A program made the translations under genes and the position numbers. 64,000 bases of DNA from Auricularia sp. M13 (Eukaryota > Basidiomycota > Agaricomycetes > Auriculariales > Auriculariaceae), in the NCBI GenBank assembly GCA_037042915.1, contig CM073193.1, positions 3,844,001-3,908,000 of the forward strand. Reading direction: 5' to 3'. This document shows positions 23,150 through 35,300 of the stretch, in pieces (within the stretch, counting starts at the first letter, position 1; every line of letters begins with the position of its first letter). The notes beneath the pieces were generated by a model. It did not search any database, was not told where the DNA came from, and saw only the letters and a list, made by a program, of their open reading frames with translations.

Positions 23150-24594
23150 ATGCTCGCCCGTGCGCTTCCCCGCGCTGTCGCGACCCAGCGGCTGCTGCAT
23201 ACGTCTGCGCACCGCCAGGCGACCACGCTCGCCGCGGGCTTCCCCAGAGTCTCCCAACGGGTCAGTCTCCCAACGTCACCCGGAACGCGACTGACGCATG
23301 GTGCCGCCAGCTCCCCTCCAAATACGGCGGCGTCTACACTGTAAGATGATACAGGCCATGTACACTGCCCGACGCGTCTTGACGTTCCCTGCGCCCAGGT
23401 GACGCTCATTCCCGGCGACGGCATTGGGCAGGAGATCACGGCGTCCGTCAAGGAAATCTTCGAGCACGTCAACGCGCCCATCGAGTGGGAGCAGTACGAT
23501 GTCTCGGGCATGTCCTCCTCGGGCGAGACGCTCTTCCGCCAGGCAATGGACTCGCTCAAGCGCAACCGCGTCGGCCTCAAGGGCGAGTGCTCGCACCGTC
23601 TTCGGGCCTGGCGCTGACACCAACACAGGCATTCTGTTCACGCCCATCTCCCAGACCGGCCATATCTCCTGGAACGTCGCCATGCGCCAGCAGCTCGACA
23701 TTTACGCCTCCGTCGTCCTGTGCAAGTCTCTGCCGGGACACCCGACCAGGCATGACAACGTCGATTTCGTTATTGTCCGCGAGAATACCGAGGGCGAGTA
23801 CTCTGGTCTCGAGCACCAGAGCTACCCCGGCGTCGTCGAGTCCCTCAAGGTCATGACGCGCCCGAAGGCTGAACGTATCTGCCGCTTCGCCTTTGATTTT
23901 GCGCTCAAGAACAACCGCAAGGTATGAGGATCTGTCCGTGATCCAAATAATGCTCAGACATGGCCTGCAGAAAGTGACCTGCGTGCACAAAGCCAACATC
24001 ATGAAGCTCGGCGATGGTCTCTTCCTCAATACCTTCCGTCGCGTCGCAGAAGAGTACTCTTCCTCTGGAATCGAGTTCAACGACATGATTGTCGACAACA
24101 CGTTAGTTCCCCTATTCAACAGTTGACAACACCTGACCATGGTCCTATAGCTCGATGCAGCTTGTGGCTAAGCCCAGGCAGTTCGACGTGATGGTCATGC
24201 CCAATTTGCAAGTGCCACGGCCCAAGGGATGACTTTTGGCTGAACATGCTGTTACAGGTACGGCGCCATTGTGTCCAACATCGGCGCTGCCCTCGTTGGC
24301 GGTCCGGGCATCGTTCCCGGTTGCAACGTCGGCCGCGAATACGCGCTCTTCGAGCCGGGTTGCCGCCACGTTGCGCAGGACCTGATGGGCACGAACCGCG
24401 CAAACCCGACGGCGATGATCCTGAGCGCAACGATGATGCTCCGCCATCTCGGGCTCGACAACCTTGCCAACACCATTGCGGGCGCGACGCTGGACGTCAT
24501 CAACGAGGGCAAGGTCCGCACGCGTGACATCGGCGGCTCGGCCACCACCAGCGAGTTCACGTCGGCCGTCGTGGCCAAGATCGACTCCCAGTAG
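23150..24594 (+). CDS. IDH1: NAD-isocitrate dehydrogenase subunit 1, mitochondrial
   Basis: Seven exons, 380 aa. Introns 23261-23310, 23341-23398, 23583-23628 (GC donor), 23922-23970, 24102-24150 and 24208-24257 (GC donor). A mitochondrial presequence ([19 protein letters not shown]) precedes [20 protein letters not shown]. Other landmarks: [32 protein letters not shown] and [20 protein letters not shown]. The overall resemblance is to yeast Idh1, the regulatory subunit, rather than Idh2. Role: TCA-cycle oxidation of isocitrate as part of an octamer. Confidence 0.96.
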
Positions 24595-24850
24595 ACGCTA
24601 TCCATGCATCCAGTAGACGTAGACCCGGTTGGTACACCGCATACACTGACAGCCCTTCCCTTCGGTTTGTACGTCTTTATTATTCGGAACATAGACTTCT
24701 TCCCTTCATGCGCACGGTCGCCGCACCGACTCCCGCGCGTGTCTATTAGAAACATCCGGCCTGTTCAGTGTAAATTGAGGCATCTGCTCCCTGCGGCAGT
24801 ATCATCCCAGCCAATGTAGGCTGTGCGTTTTGTTCCTTCGTGATGAAGTT

Positions 24851-27481
24851 TCAGGCCTCCTCCATCGCCTTGAGTCGAATGCGCACGGCATTCGCATGAG
24901 CATCGAGCCCTTCGCAGTCGGCCAGCGTGGCAACAATGGGCCCCAGCCCTTGCAACCCTTCGCGACTGATTTCCTGTGACGTGATGTGCTTTTGGAACGA
25001 AAGAGTGTTGACGCCGCTGAACTGGCGCGCGTATCCATTCGTAGGAAGCGTGTGGTTCGTACCCGACGCATAGTCGCCGCAGCTATAATGCGTTGGTACA
25101 CAGATGCATGCAATAGGACCGGCACTCACCTTTCTGGGGTATACGGCCCCACAAAGACCGAACCCGCGTTTTCAACGAGTGAAACGGCGTCTGGCGCTTT
25201 CTCGAGGTGCATGATGAGGTGCTCCGGCGCGTAGTCGTTGCTGAATGCCAACGCCTCCTCGACGGTGTTTACGCGCACGATGAGGCTCTTTGACACAGAC
25301 TCGCGCACGATGTCCACGCGCGTCAAGGCATGCGCCTGTTTGTCCACCTCGTCTTCGATAGCGGAGACCTGTTCATCGGTGAGGCTGACGGCGACGAGTA
25401 CCACTTGCGAGTCGACGCCGTGCTCCGCTTGTGAAAGGAGGTCGGCTGCGACAAATCGCGGGTCGGCGGTGTGGTCCGCAATCACCTATTCTCCTCCGTG
25501 AGCTCTTTGTGGAAGTACTATGGCGGAAACAACATACGAGCACTTCTGACGGCCCAGCAGGCATGTCGATGGACACCAAGGCGTCCGTGTCGTTCTGGAC
25601 GAGCATCTTCGCAGCGGTGACCCACTGGTTCCCCGGGCCAAAGATCTTGTCGACCTTGGGCACGCTGGCCGTGCCATACGCCATCGCCGCAACGGCCTGC
25701 GCACCACCCGCACGCAATACAGCGGACGCGCCGACCAGGTGCGCGACGTACAGCACCTCCGGAACGACGCTGCCATCCGGCCGCGGGGGCGTGGCGAGCA
25801 CGATCTCCTTGCAGCCGGCCACCTGCGCCGGGATGCCCAGCATGAGCGCCGTGCTGGGCAACACGGCCGTCCCGCCGGGCACGTAGAGGCCCACGCGCGC
25901 GACGGGCCGCGCAAAGCGCGAGCACACCACTCCCGGCATCGTCTCCACCCGGAGCGTCTTGCCGTCCACCTGCGCGGCGTGGAACTTCTGGATGTTTGCG
26001 TACGCAGCATCGATGGCGTCCTTGAGCTCCGGCGCCAGCTGCGAGGCCGCGGCGTCGAAGGGCGGAAGCAGGACGGGCGACGTGAGTTGCGCTTTGTCGA
26101 ATTTGGCAGTGAGCTCGAGCAAGGCTGCGTCTCCGCGCCTGCGCACATCGTCCACTATGGGCCGCACTTTCGCTATCATCTCGTCTGAGCGAAGGACCGG
26201 CCGGCGCAGAAGGGCACGCCGCTCCTCTTCGGTCACGGCAGAGAGCACTGCGGCCCGCATGCGTATCTTGCCATCATCCTCAGTCACCACGGGTGCGGGA
26301 AGCGGCTTGTCATCTTTGGGAGGTGGGGGTGGAGGCGTATCGGATTGCGGGACGAGGAATTGCGGCTTTGCGTGGCCGGGACGACGGGTGACCCGTTTGG
26401 CCTTGACATCCAGCGACCGTTCGATATCTGCCAGCGAGACGCCCTTGGCAACACACCGCGTGAGGGCAAAGTATAAAAGGTCAGCGGCCTCGAACGATAC
26501 ATCCTCCTTGCTCTCTGCGGCACACAGCTCGCTCGCCTCCTCCATGATCTTGGCTTGCAACAGCGCATGATCGTTGAAGAGACGACGAGTGTATGAGCCC
26601 TCCGGCGCAGAGTGCAGGCGAGACTGTAGGGTCTTTTCCAGAGCCGCAAGCCCGCGAAGGTCGCCGAAACAAGAAGCCGATCCCAGGTGACAGAAGCCTG
26701 CGCCGTGCTGGATTACGCTGAACTCGAGCGCGTCAGAATCGCAATCCAGCCGGATGCTCACGACGTCTTGCACGTCGCCAGACGTTTCCCCCTTGCGCCA
26801 CAGGCCATGTTTTCGACTTTGATAAACGCCGCGTCCAGATGCAATGGCCTCTGCGATGGAGTCGCGGGACGAGTAAACGAGGCCGAGAGACTTTCCGCCT
26901 TGCAGATAGGATGAGACAACGGTGGGGAAAAGTCCATCTGGTCTGTCAGATGATATCCGCTGCAGAAATACGTCGCAGACGTTCAAGTGCGTGTCGGAAG
27001 TCGGCTCGAGCGTAAGCGCAGAGGTCGGCAGCAACGGAACGACGCCGCATTGCTGCAACCTCTGCACGGTGAGCAAGTCATACGGGCCGGTATAGGACAG
27101 ATAGACAGTCACGCGAGAGCGCTGGGTCGCATATTTGGCAACCGCGTCCGTATCCAGCCGGTCTCCACATAAAAGCAGGATGTCGTAGCCAGCAAACGAG
27201 TCTGTCCCTCCAGCCTGGTCGAAAGGGACCGAGATAATCAATCGCTGAGGCGCAACTGAGCCCACCAGTTCGTGCGCTGTAGCAGGCGAGACGACGGCCT
27301 TGTCAGCGCCGCGGTCCAGGTGCTCGATAACGGCGTCGGGCGTAGTGTCGGCCGAAAGAAAATAGGACTGCAGCCGGTGGCCCTGGGCTGCATCGGCGGC
27401 CTGCAGAAGCACTGGCCCAATGCGGGCAAGCGCAGCAAGCAGACGAGGTTCTGCCTCGTCGACGACGGGAAGGAAGGACAT
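24851..27481 (-). CDS. HIS4: HIS4 trifunctional histidine biosynthesis protein
   Basis: Three exons, 843 aa; introns 25486-25537 and 25083-25129. Start ATG 27481 ([13 protein letters not shown]). Domain order: a HisI-like N-terminal region; phosphoribosyl-AMP cyclohydrolase ([22 protein letters not shown]) at about 215-290; phosphoribosyl-ATP pyrophosphatase ([24 protein letters not shown]) at about 300-385; a Pro-rich linker; histidinol dehydrogenase ([43 protein letters not shown]) from about 420 to the end. It catalyses steps 2, 3 and 10 of histidine synthesis, a fusion typical of fungi. Confidence 0.97.
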
Positions 27482-28324
27482 GTCGGTGGTCACGGGCGAG
27501 TGTCCGAGTCGGGGCAAGCCGGCCTGGACGCGTTGAATTGGCCCAATGACTCGGACATGTTCCCTGCGTGATCTTTGAGCCTGCATACGACGAATAGGTC
27601 TGGCCGTATGCGGTGTTTATAGATATCCAATGAAGAGGAGAGACCAGAGAGCTGCGAGGCTGGGGGGACAAGTTCAGACCGCAGCTCTTTGCAGCCGTGC
27701 TTGTCACTGAGATGTTGGCTCAACTGACGGGGCGGACCTTGCAGGTGTGGTGCGCAGCATGCTGCGTGCGCGTTGTATGGACGCAACTCAGTGACTCATT
27801 ATGGGCTATTGGGATGTTGAGGCAGCAAGATTGGTCGCGACATGACAGCTTCGCTGAATCTCATGCGAGAACGCAACTGGTGTCTTGCTGCGCATGTAAC
27901 ATGCTGAGAGAGTGCGGGGTGAGAGAACGACTGCAGCAGAGGCCTGCAGTGATAGGCGATGATCGCCGTGGCTGCGAATCCGGCGATAACGGAGAGTGCG
28001 CGCACGATTGCGCGATCGCAAAAGCATTTGCCACGAATTCAAGGGTCTGAGAGTCATGAGGGGAGCTTGGAATAGCAGAGATCGCAAAAAAAATACGGCG
28101 GGGCAGGACCAGCGGTTCTACGCCTCCCGGCTCATGAGGCTGAGACACGGAGGGTTTCGCGTCTGAGGGCACAATTGCGGATGATGGGCAACAAGGCATG
28201 CATTGTGGTGGCTTACAAGGAGAGAGAGTTGGAAGCAACATCCGCAGTCTTCCTTTGTGGCGGCGGCGGTCATTGAAAAGGGCTCGAATCGTTGCTTCCT
28301 GCCACTCCAAACCCCCGTCATCTC
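27482..28324. other. Divergent promoter region HIS4 / Argonaute
   Basis: 843 bp with no supported gene. I did not recognise regulatory boxes with confidence. Confidence 0.5.
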
Positions 28325-31300
28325 ATGCCTCCCCGAGGTGCTCCCTCCTCCCGCGGCGGTCCTGGCTCGCGCGGCGGCCCCCCGTCCATGCGCGGCCGCG
28401 GCGGCCCCCCGGCGCCTGGCCCGCCGCCCTCTGCAGGCGGTGTGCCGTCGCACGTCAACACGATCGGCGTCCGGCGTCCTGGCGTTGGCTCTGCGGGCAA
28501 GCCGCTCAAGGTCGTCACGAACCACTTTGGCGTCACGATCCCCGAGGGCATCATCCACCACTATGACGGTGCGTCCAGCTCTCAGCATACAGCGCCCGCT
28601 CGCCGCTCACTCATGCCTTGTAGTCGGTCAGTGCCTCCGTCTACAGCTCGCGTGGCGCGTCGTCTAACCCTCTCCAGTGATCGACAACAATGCGGACAAG
28701 ACCCTGCCAGCCAGGCTTAACATGGAAATCATTGCTGAACTCCAGAACAAAATCCAGCCCAATATCTTCAACCCGCGCGTCGTGTACGATGGCCGCAAGA
28801 ACATCTTCTCTCCGCGCCAACTTCCACTAGGTGACACGCACGCTGCAGAGGTTCGTTGACCATTGTATGTGCGTCCCAGACTCACCACTCCTGCAGTTTC
28901 AAGTATCCCTCAGCAAGGCTGTCCCAGGCAAGGCTGCAAAGCCCTTCCGAGTCAGAATTGTCAAGGTTGCCGAGATAAACCCAGAGTCCGTGTGTCCATC
29001 CTGTTCTACCATTCCTCTTTGACGCTGTGCCCATCCAGAGTCTTGGCCCGTTTCTTGCTGGGCAAGCAGTCGCATGAAGCCACAGTGCTGACCGCCACCA
29101 CGGCCCTCAACGTCGTCATCAGGATGGCGCCGTCCATGTATGTCTTGCCTTACAGTCGCCTATTGCCACCTCATGCGCCTCACTTAGGCTTTATCCGTTC
29201 AATGTTCGCTCCTTCTTCACGCCCCGCGAGACAGAAGACATTGGTTCGTGCTTGCCCACAGCAAACACAATGTATAGTCCATACTCACCATCATTATCAC
29301 AGGTTCTGGCATCGTTCTTTGGAGAGGTTACTTCCAGTCTGTGCGCCCTGCTGTTGGCCGCATGTTGGTCAACATAGACATCAGCACTGGTACTATGTGT
29401 GTTCTCTTCGCCTTGCGTTCGTTCACCTCCATACTCACGCATTGCCGACTAGGTACAAGCCCGGCAACTTGTATCCTCTGTGCATGGACGTCCTCGAAGC
29501 GCGAGACGCCAGGGCCCTCTATGTCGGCGCCGTGAGCGATCGTGACGGCATTAAGCTATCGCGTTTCCTCTCTGGTGTTCGTGTCACATCTATTCTCGAC
29601 AAGAACAAGCCCCCGCGTGTCATCAAGCGGGTCATGCACAAGGATAATGCGCACAAGACCTTCCAGCTGCAAGGCGACACTGGTCCGCCGCGCACGATCT
29701 CCATTGCAGTACGTAAACACACCCGGCCGCAATGTGCTCTTTACTCACCCACTCGCAGCGCTACTTCAAGGAAACCTTCAACAAGGACTTGCAGCATCCT
29801 GATGCCATTCTCGTCGAGGTATGAAAGCATTGTATCGTAGCTGGCACATCACTGACGAATGAGGTCAGGTCGGCAAGGGCGCCTTTGTGCCCTTGGAAGT
29901 TCTCATGGTACCGCCGGGACAAATCATGAAGAAGACCGTGCCACCGCATAAGACGAAGAAGGTGCTTGAATTCGCAACGAAGAAGCCCAAGGAACGGCTC
30001 AAGTCGATTCGCGATGGTTTATCGGTACGCCTCATGCGCATTGTACTGGCAGTTGCTGAATGAGCTCGTGCAGGTTCTCAACTACACCCAATCTGAGTAC
30101 ATGCGCTCGTTCAACATGAAGGTAGACGAGTCGACCATTCGGACAACCGCGCGCGTGCTCGTGCCGCCTACTCTCAAGTATGGAGCGGGCAGCAAACAGC
30201 CAACCATTGTAAGCACAGCAGTCCTTGATTTTCAATCGCCGTGGTCTCATCCATTTTCACACGCAGCAACCAAGGAACGGGCAGTGGAATATGATGGATA
30301 AAAATTCTACCTTCCCGGGAGGGTCTCGTTGTGGGCCATAGTGGTATACGAGCGTCAACAACGCTTCGGAACGGACGCTGTGAACGGCGTGATCAAGGGG
30401 CTCCGCGACGCTGCGAAAGCAGTTGGTGAGTCGTCTCTTGGGAATCCGTATCTCCCATGTCATGATATACTGATCTTGTTCATTAGGTATACCTGGATTC
30501 GACACTCAGCCCATGGTCGAGTATGAGACTGCGCAAGGAGACATTCCGCAGGTTGGTAATTCCATCTGTTGGATCATATTTTTCTGACAGGCTTCCGGTA
30601 TAGGCATTGCGTGTGATCGGAGGGAAAGCGAGAAACACTCGCAACATGCTCCCTACCATTCTGGTCTGCATCCTCCCCGATGGCGCCACGGATGTGTACA
30701 CCGCGGTCAAGCAGTACGTGTTCATAGTATTTGCGCATTGCGGATCCTGATATACCCATCAGTTTTGGTGATATCCTGGCCGGTGTCGCCACCCAATGCT
30801 TGAAGGCTTCCAAGTGCGCCAGGGCGAATGCGCAATACTATGCCAACGTCATGCTTAAGTGAGCGGTGCTTTCCCGTCCAGTTATCAATTTACTCAATTA
30901 CGTCGCAGGATCAACGTGAAGCTCGGCGGCGTGAATACCATCCCCGAGGAACGCTCGGTCCCCTTCTTCTCGGACCCCACCAACCCCGTTCTCGTCATGG
31001 GTACGCTAGATCTCTCTCATCATCTTCTCCAATGCTGAAGCACTTTGCAGGTGCCGATGTAATTCACCCCGCCCCCGGCTCGGAAGGCCGCCCGTCTTTC
31101 ACTGCGCTCGTGGGCAACGTCGATAGCGCAGTCAGCAAGTACGTGGCAACCAGTCGTGTCCAGACCTCCCGGAAAGAAATCATCGAGGACATGGGCAACA
31201 TGAGCGAGCAAATCCTCGCTATGTACATGAAGTACCGTTCTGTCATGGAGAAGAAAACGGGTGGACCGCGCCGCGTTGTCCTGTATCGGTACGTCTGGCA

Positions 31301-32083
31301 TAGACTGCTTGCGTCCCGTGAGCTTACATGCTTCCAGTGACGGTGTGTCCGAGGGCCAGTTCCAGGCTGTTCTCGACGAGGGTAAGTTTGCTCATCCCTT
31401 GTCGCTTCGTGGTTGCTCATGTCTCTGAATTCAGAGGTGCCTCAGATCAAGGGTAATTTATCAGTATTATAGTGTTTTCTCCTATGCTAAATTGTTGCAG
31501 CTGCACTCGATCGCCTGGGCATGAACCCGCCTCCAAGGCTCACAGTCGTCGTCGTCGGCAAGCGTCACCATGTGCGTATGTTCCCCGAGAATGAAAGTGA
31601 CGGCGACAAGACGGGCAATTGCCCTTCCGGCACGGTCATCGACTCGGACATCGTCCACCCGACGGAGTTCGATTTCTACCTCCAAAGCCACGGCGGTCTT
31701 CTTGGCACCAGTCGCCCTGCTCATTACAGCGTCTTGTTCGACGAGAACAACTTCACGGCGGACGCGTTGCAGCAGCTGAGTTTCGCCCTCTGCCATGTCT
31801 TCGCTAGGAGCACGCGCACGGTGTCAATTCCTGCCCCGGTCTATTGTTCGTCTCTCTCTCTCTCTCTCTCGTTTTCATAGTAGTGCAGGTCCTCACCATC
31901 TTTCCAGATGCTGATATTGTGTGCGGGCGCGCAAAGACGCATTACGACCCTCAGTGGCAGGCGAGACTGCAATTCTCGGACGACCCCTCGGGCTCTCAAC
32001 AGCCGACGAACCTCCTCTCGAAGTACAAGGAGAACTTCAAGCCCGTCCACACCTCCACCCAACTGACGATGTATTTCAACTGA
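28325..32083 (+). CDS. AGO: Argonaute (RNA silencing)
   Basis: Twenty exons, introns mostly 48-62 nt plus one of 109 nt (28569-28677). The N-terminus is Gly/Arg/Pro-rich (RGG-like). N, L1, PAZ, MID (about [14 protein letters not shown]) and PIWI domains follow. PIWI catalytic residues look intact: D in MGADVIHP, E in KEIIEDM, D in [10 protein letters not shown] and D in [11 protein letters not shown], i.e. a DEDD slicer set. The protein ends in MYFN. Exon 18 (31435-31452) is 18 nt. In exon 11 (30267-30425) one base is missing relative to the expected frame, at a run of five A near 30,300: six A would restore the usual DKKFYLPG. Exon lengths elsewhere agree. Probably a sequence error, otherwise a recent inactivation. 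Confidence 0.95.
31851..31870 (+). repeat. CT microsatellite in the last Argonaute intron
   Basis: Ten TC units within intron 31846-31907. A second, shorter CT run follows the stop codon at 32089-32101. Confidence 0.9.
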
Positions 32084-32392
32084 ATTCCCTCTCTCTCTCT
32101 CGTTACTTTTTTCTTGATCACTCGCATTGAACTTGCTGTCGGAAGCGTCTTGTAGTCTTGTACTGCACTGAATCGCCTTATGTCTGTACAATATGTGAAC
32201 GCACATGACCGCACGCCCACACCCTTCTTGACGTACAATAGCAATCGAAATTTTGTTGGACTTGATGACATGCGTGACAACGAAGTCGCTCTTGGAAACA
32301 GTAGAGCAAGTCACATGACGTCGTCGCCGACGCGAGGAGAGCGTGGATCACTTTTGCAGCTCCGACGCGACGCGTCTTGCACCCGTTCTTGC

Positions 32393-35300
32393 ATGAGCTC
32401 GCCTCTGGCTTTCAGCCTCGAAGGCCCCGCCGCCAGCGCATCCGTCGACCTAGACTCTGTTGAGTTTACCGCGAGGACCGGGACTGATTCGCCTCAAGAA
32501 CGAGTTCGACGACCCAGGCCCAGTGAATTTCACCTTCAAACCGGCACAGACTCCAGCTCGTCGCACCATCGATCTCGGCAAACAACAGAGCCCTGCAGTC
32601 CCCGCCATGAGCTGGGCTCCCAACACGTCGACATACGTGTCTCCGTTTGGACGTTCGGACACGCATCAGCCTTCTGCACCTCCCATCCAGAGACAGCAGC
32701 ATGTCTTCGCGTTTTCGAAGGAAAACCCGCTTCTGCCTCCCTTTACATTGCTGCCAAAGATTCTTTCCTTTCGTCGTTGTCATCTGGGGTTCCGTCCTCG
32801 CGCATACAGGCACTGGCAGCATCTGAAGAGACGCGCAACTCTGCCGACTTCGCCCACATGCCTTCACCTGAACTTCCGACTCGGACGCATTCTTCAGAGC
32901 CTGCAGCTGCTTCTTCTGTGATACGAGCAAGGAGCGCCACCCGTGATGAGTCCAGCGAAAGCAATGGGGACGTCGTCAGTCTGCTTTGGGAGAAAGTCAA
33001 GGAGCGTGAAGCCACCATCGCGCGAAAGGTATAAAAATTCACGAGCCACAAGCCTCATTCTTATGCGATGATTTCCAGGACGCGGAGATCGAAGAGCTTT
33101 CCAGCGAAGTTGGGCGAATGGCGGAACTGAAGGAAAGCGCAGCCAAGGAGTTGGTTGCTGTGAAGACACTGGCAAAGGACGCGGTCTCATCGAGTGCCAA
33201 ACGGTCAGTCACCGGGATTCGCGAGCTGCGTGACAGACGTTGACTCTGTTCCACCAGCCTTGAAGAGATGCACGCGCAGATGATGGAGCTGAAGAGCCAG
33301 GCTAACGAGGCCTTTCCATCAGCCGATACCGTTCGAGAATCACTTGAAGAACTACGCGACCTGAAGCAGACCATTCGCGTGGTACTGGATGAATTGGAGC
33401 CTCTGCTCATTCCGGGCGAGTCAAGTTTGGAGAATCAAGTAACACAGACCAAGTTCGTCGTACGAGAATTGCAGCTCAATCTGGACACCAGTATGTATTT
33501 ATGCTTTGAGAGTCTTGAAACTGACTTCAGTCAGAACAACAAATTGCCGATCTCCTTCGTGACCGGGTCGACCAGGCGATGATTGAACTCACTGAGGCTA
33601 AAGTCAAGTTCCAATCGCTTGAAGACAGTCAAAACAGGCGGATCCTGGCAGAAAAGCAACACGCCGAGCAGCTCCGAGATATTTGTGAGTCCTTGGAATG
33701 TCACTTCATTTACATAGAAGCTGAAATCGGCAGCCGCAAATATGGCTGCTTTAGCGGATGCTCTGGCTCTCGAGAAGGATAAGCTACGCGAAGCGACCCA
33801 GCACGCAGAGAGATTGCAGGCCACTAACGATCGCTTATCACATGAGTACGTTCTCATAATTGGTTCTTATATCAAAGCCTTATGCTTGATAGAATTGCGG
33901 ACAAAGAGGCATTGTTGGATCAACAAGACGCTCGCGAGCAGGAGCTCGCAAATGTCAAATTGGAGTCAGTGCAGTTGGTTTCGCTTACTTGCAGTATCCC
34001 GGTTTATCACTCAACGCAGGTTGGCTTTGCTGGAAACGCAAGCAGAGGAACTGCGCGCGAGGGCTGAAGCGCTGAAAGACGTCAACGAGGAGTGCGTCGC
34101 AGGTTAAATGTGGCCCTTGCTGATCCGCTTTAGACTGGCGAGCTGCAAGCTTCAGCTTCATGACGCAGTAGCTACTTCCGAAAAGCTTCGCGAACAGCTG
34201 CAATCGCAGCAGGAAGACCGCGATTTTTGCGTGAAAAGTGAAGTCTGTCATCTTGCGGTCGCGAAGGCTCCGCTAACCATTATCAGGCTTTCGGAAATGA
34301 CAATTGAATGTCGCAGTGAGATATCGAATCGGATCCGTCTCGAAGAGGAGCTTCAGGCCAAAGGAAAGGAAATGGCTTCTTTAACTGAGAAGTAGGTTTA
34401 CCGGTTTAAACGATGAACTTCGGCGTACTCACCAAAATGCTAGACTGGCGGATATGACACTGGCGATGAAAGATGAAGGCAAAAAGCGTGGGAATTTGGA
34501 GCAAGATATTCGAGTTGTGCAGAACGAACGAGATGGCATCGCTCAACAGTGCGTTGAACTACTTGGCAGATTTGGCGCAGCTCAGTCTACGCAGAGTGTC
34601 AGCCCTTCAGGATCAACTGGGAGATTCGCAAGCTCGCCTCGAGCAGACTCGGAATGAACATCTGGTGGCCGTCGCAGAATGCGCTGCCACTAGGCAAAGC
34701 GTTGCACACCAGACCGCCATGATCGATGCACTGCGTGCAGAACTGTCCGAGCAGAACAAGGCCTACGATGCTACGCGAGATGCTCGGACCCTGCTACAGG
34801 CGGAGATGGATAGGCTGCTCCAGGAACACCATGGTCTGCAACAGCGCGCGCAGGAAATGCAGCTACAAATTGCCGAGCTATCAGACAGGCATGAATATCT
34901 TGTCTTTTATGTGTAGCTAACTGGTGTAATCCAGGTTGGCTACTTCTACCGCACGTGAACAGGTCAGCACAATGCGTTCCATACATACAATATCACTAAA
35001 CAACATGCAGGGTCTCCGAGAACGACTCGATGACCAAGCGATGGGTATCAGAGGCACACAGCAAGAGCTTGCAATTCTAAGAGTGCGTGACGCATTTCTG
35101 AAGCCGTCAGTCTCACCTAGATATCGGCGCAGGAGAAATGTTCTCAGCAAGAGGCCGAGCTGGCTGTTCGATTTCTCCTTGCCTCTGGATACCAGCCGGT
35201 GATACGCTTTACAGGTTCAAACCGTTTTGACAAACAATATACGATCAGACTGCGAGAAGGTGGAACAGCAGCTTGCAGCAGACCGAAGCGTACTGGAGAA

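Noticed and set aside
28270-28300. tRNA-like GGCTCGAATC motif
   Set aside because: No matching acceptor stem, anticodon arm or second control box around it.
28325-32083. Argonaute as part of a defence island or prokaryotic-type pAgo system
   Set aside because: Exon structure, RGG-like N-terminus and PAZ/PIWI features are those of an ordinary eukaryotic silencing Argonaute; neighbours are HIS4 and a coiled-coil gene.
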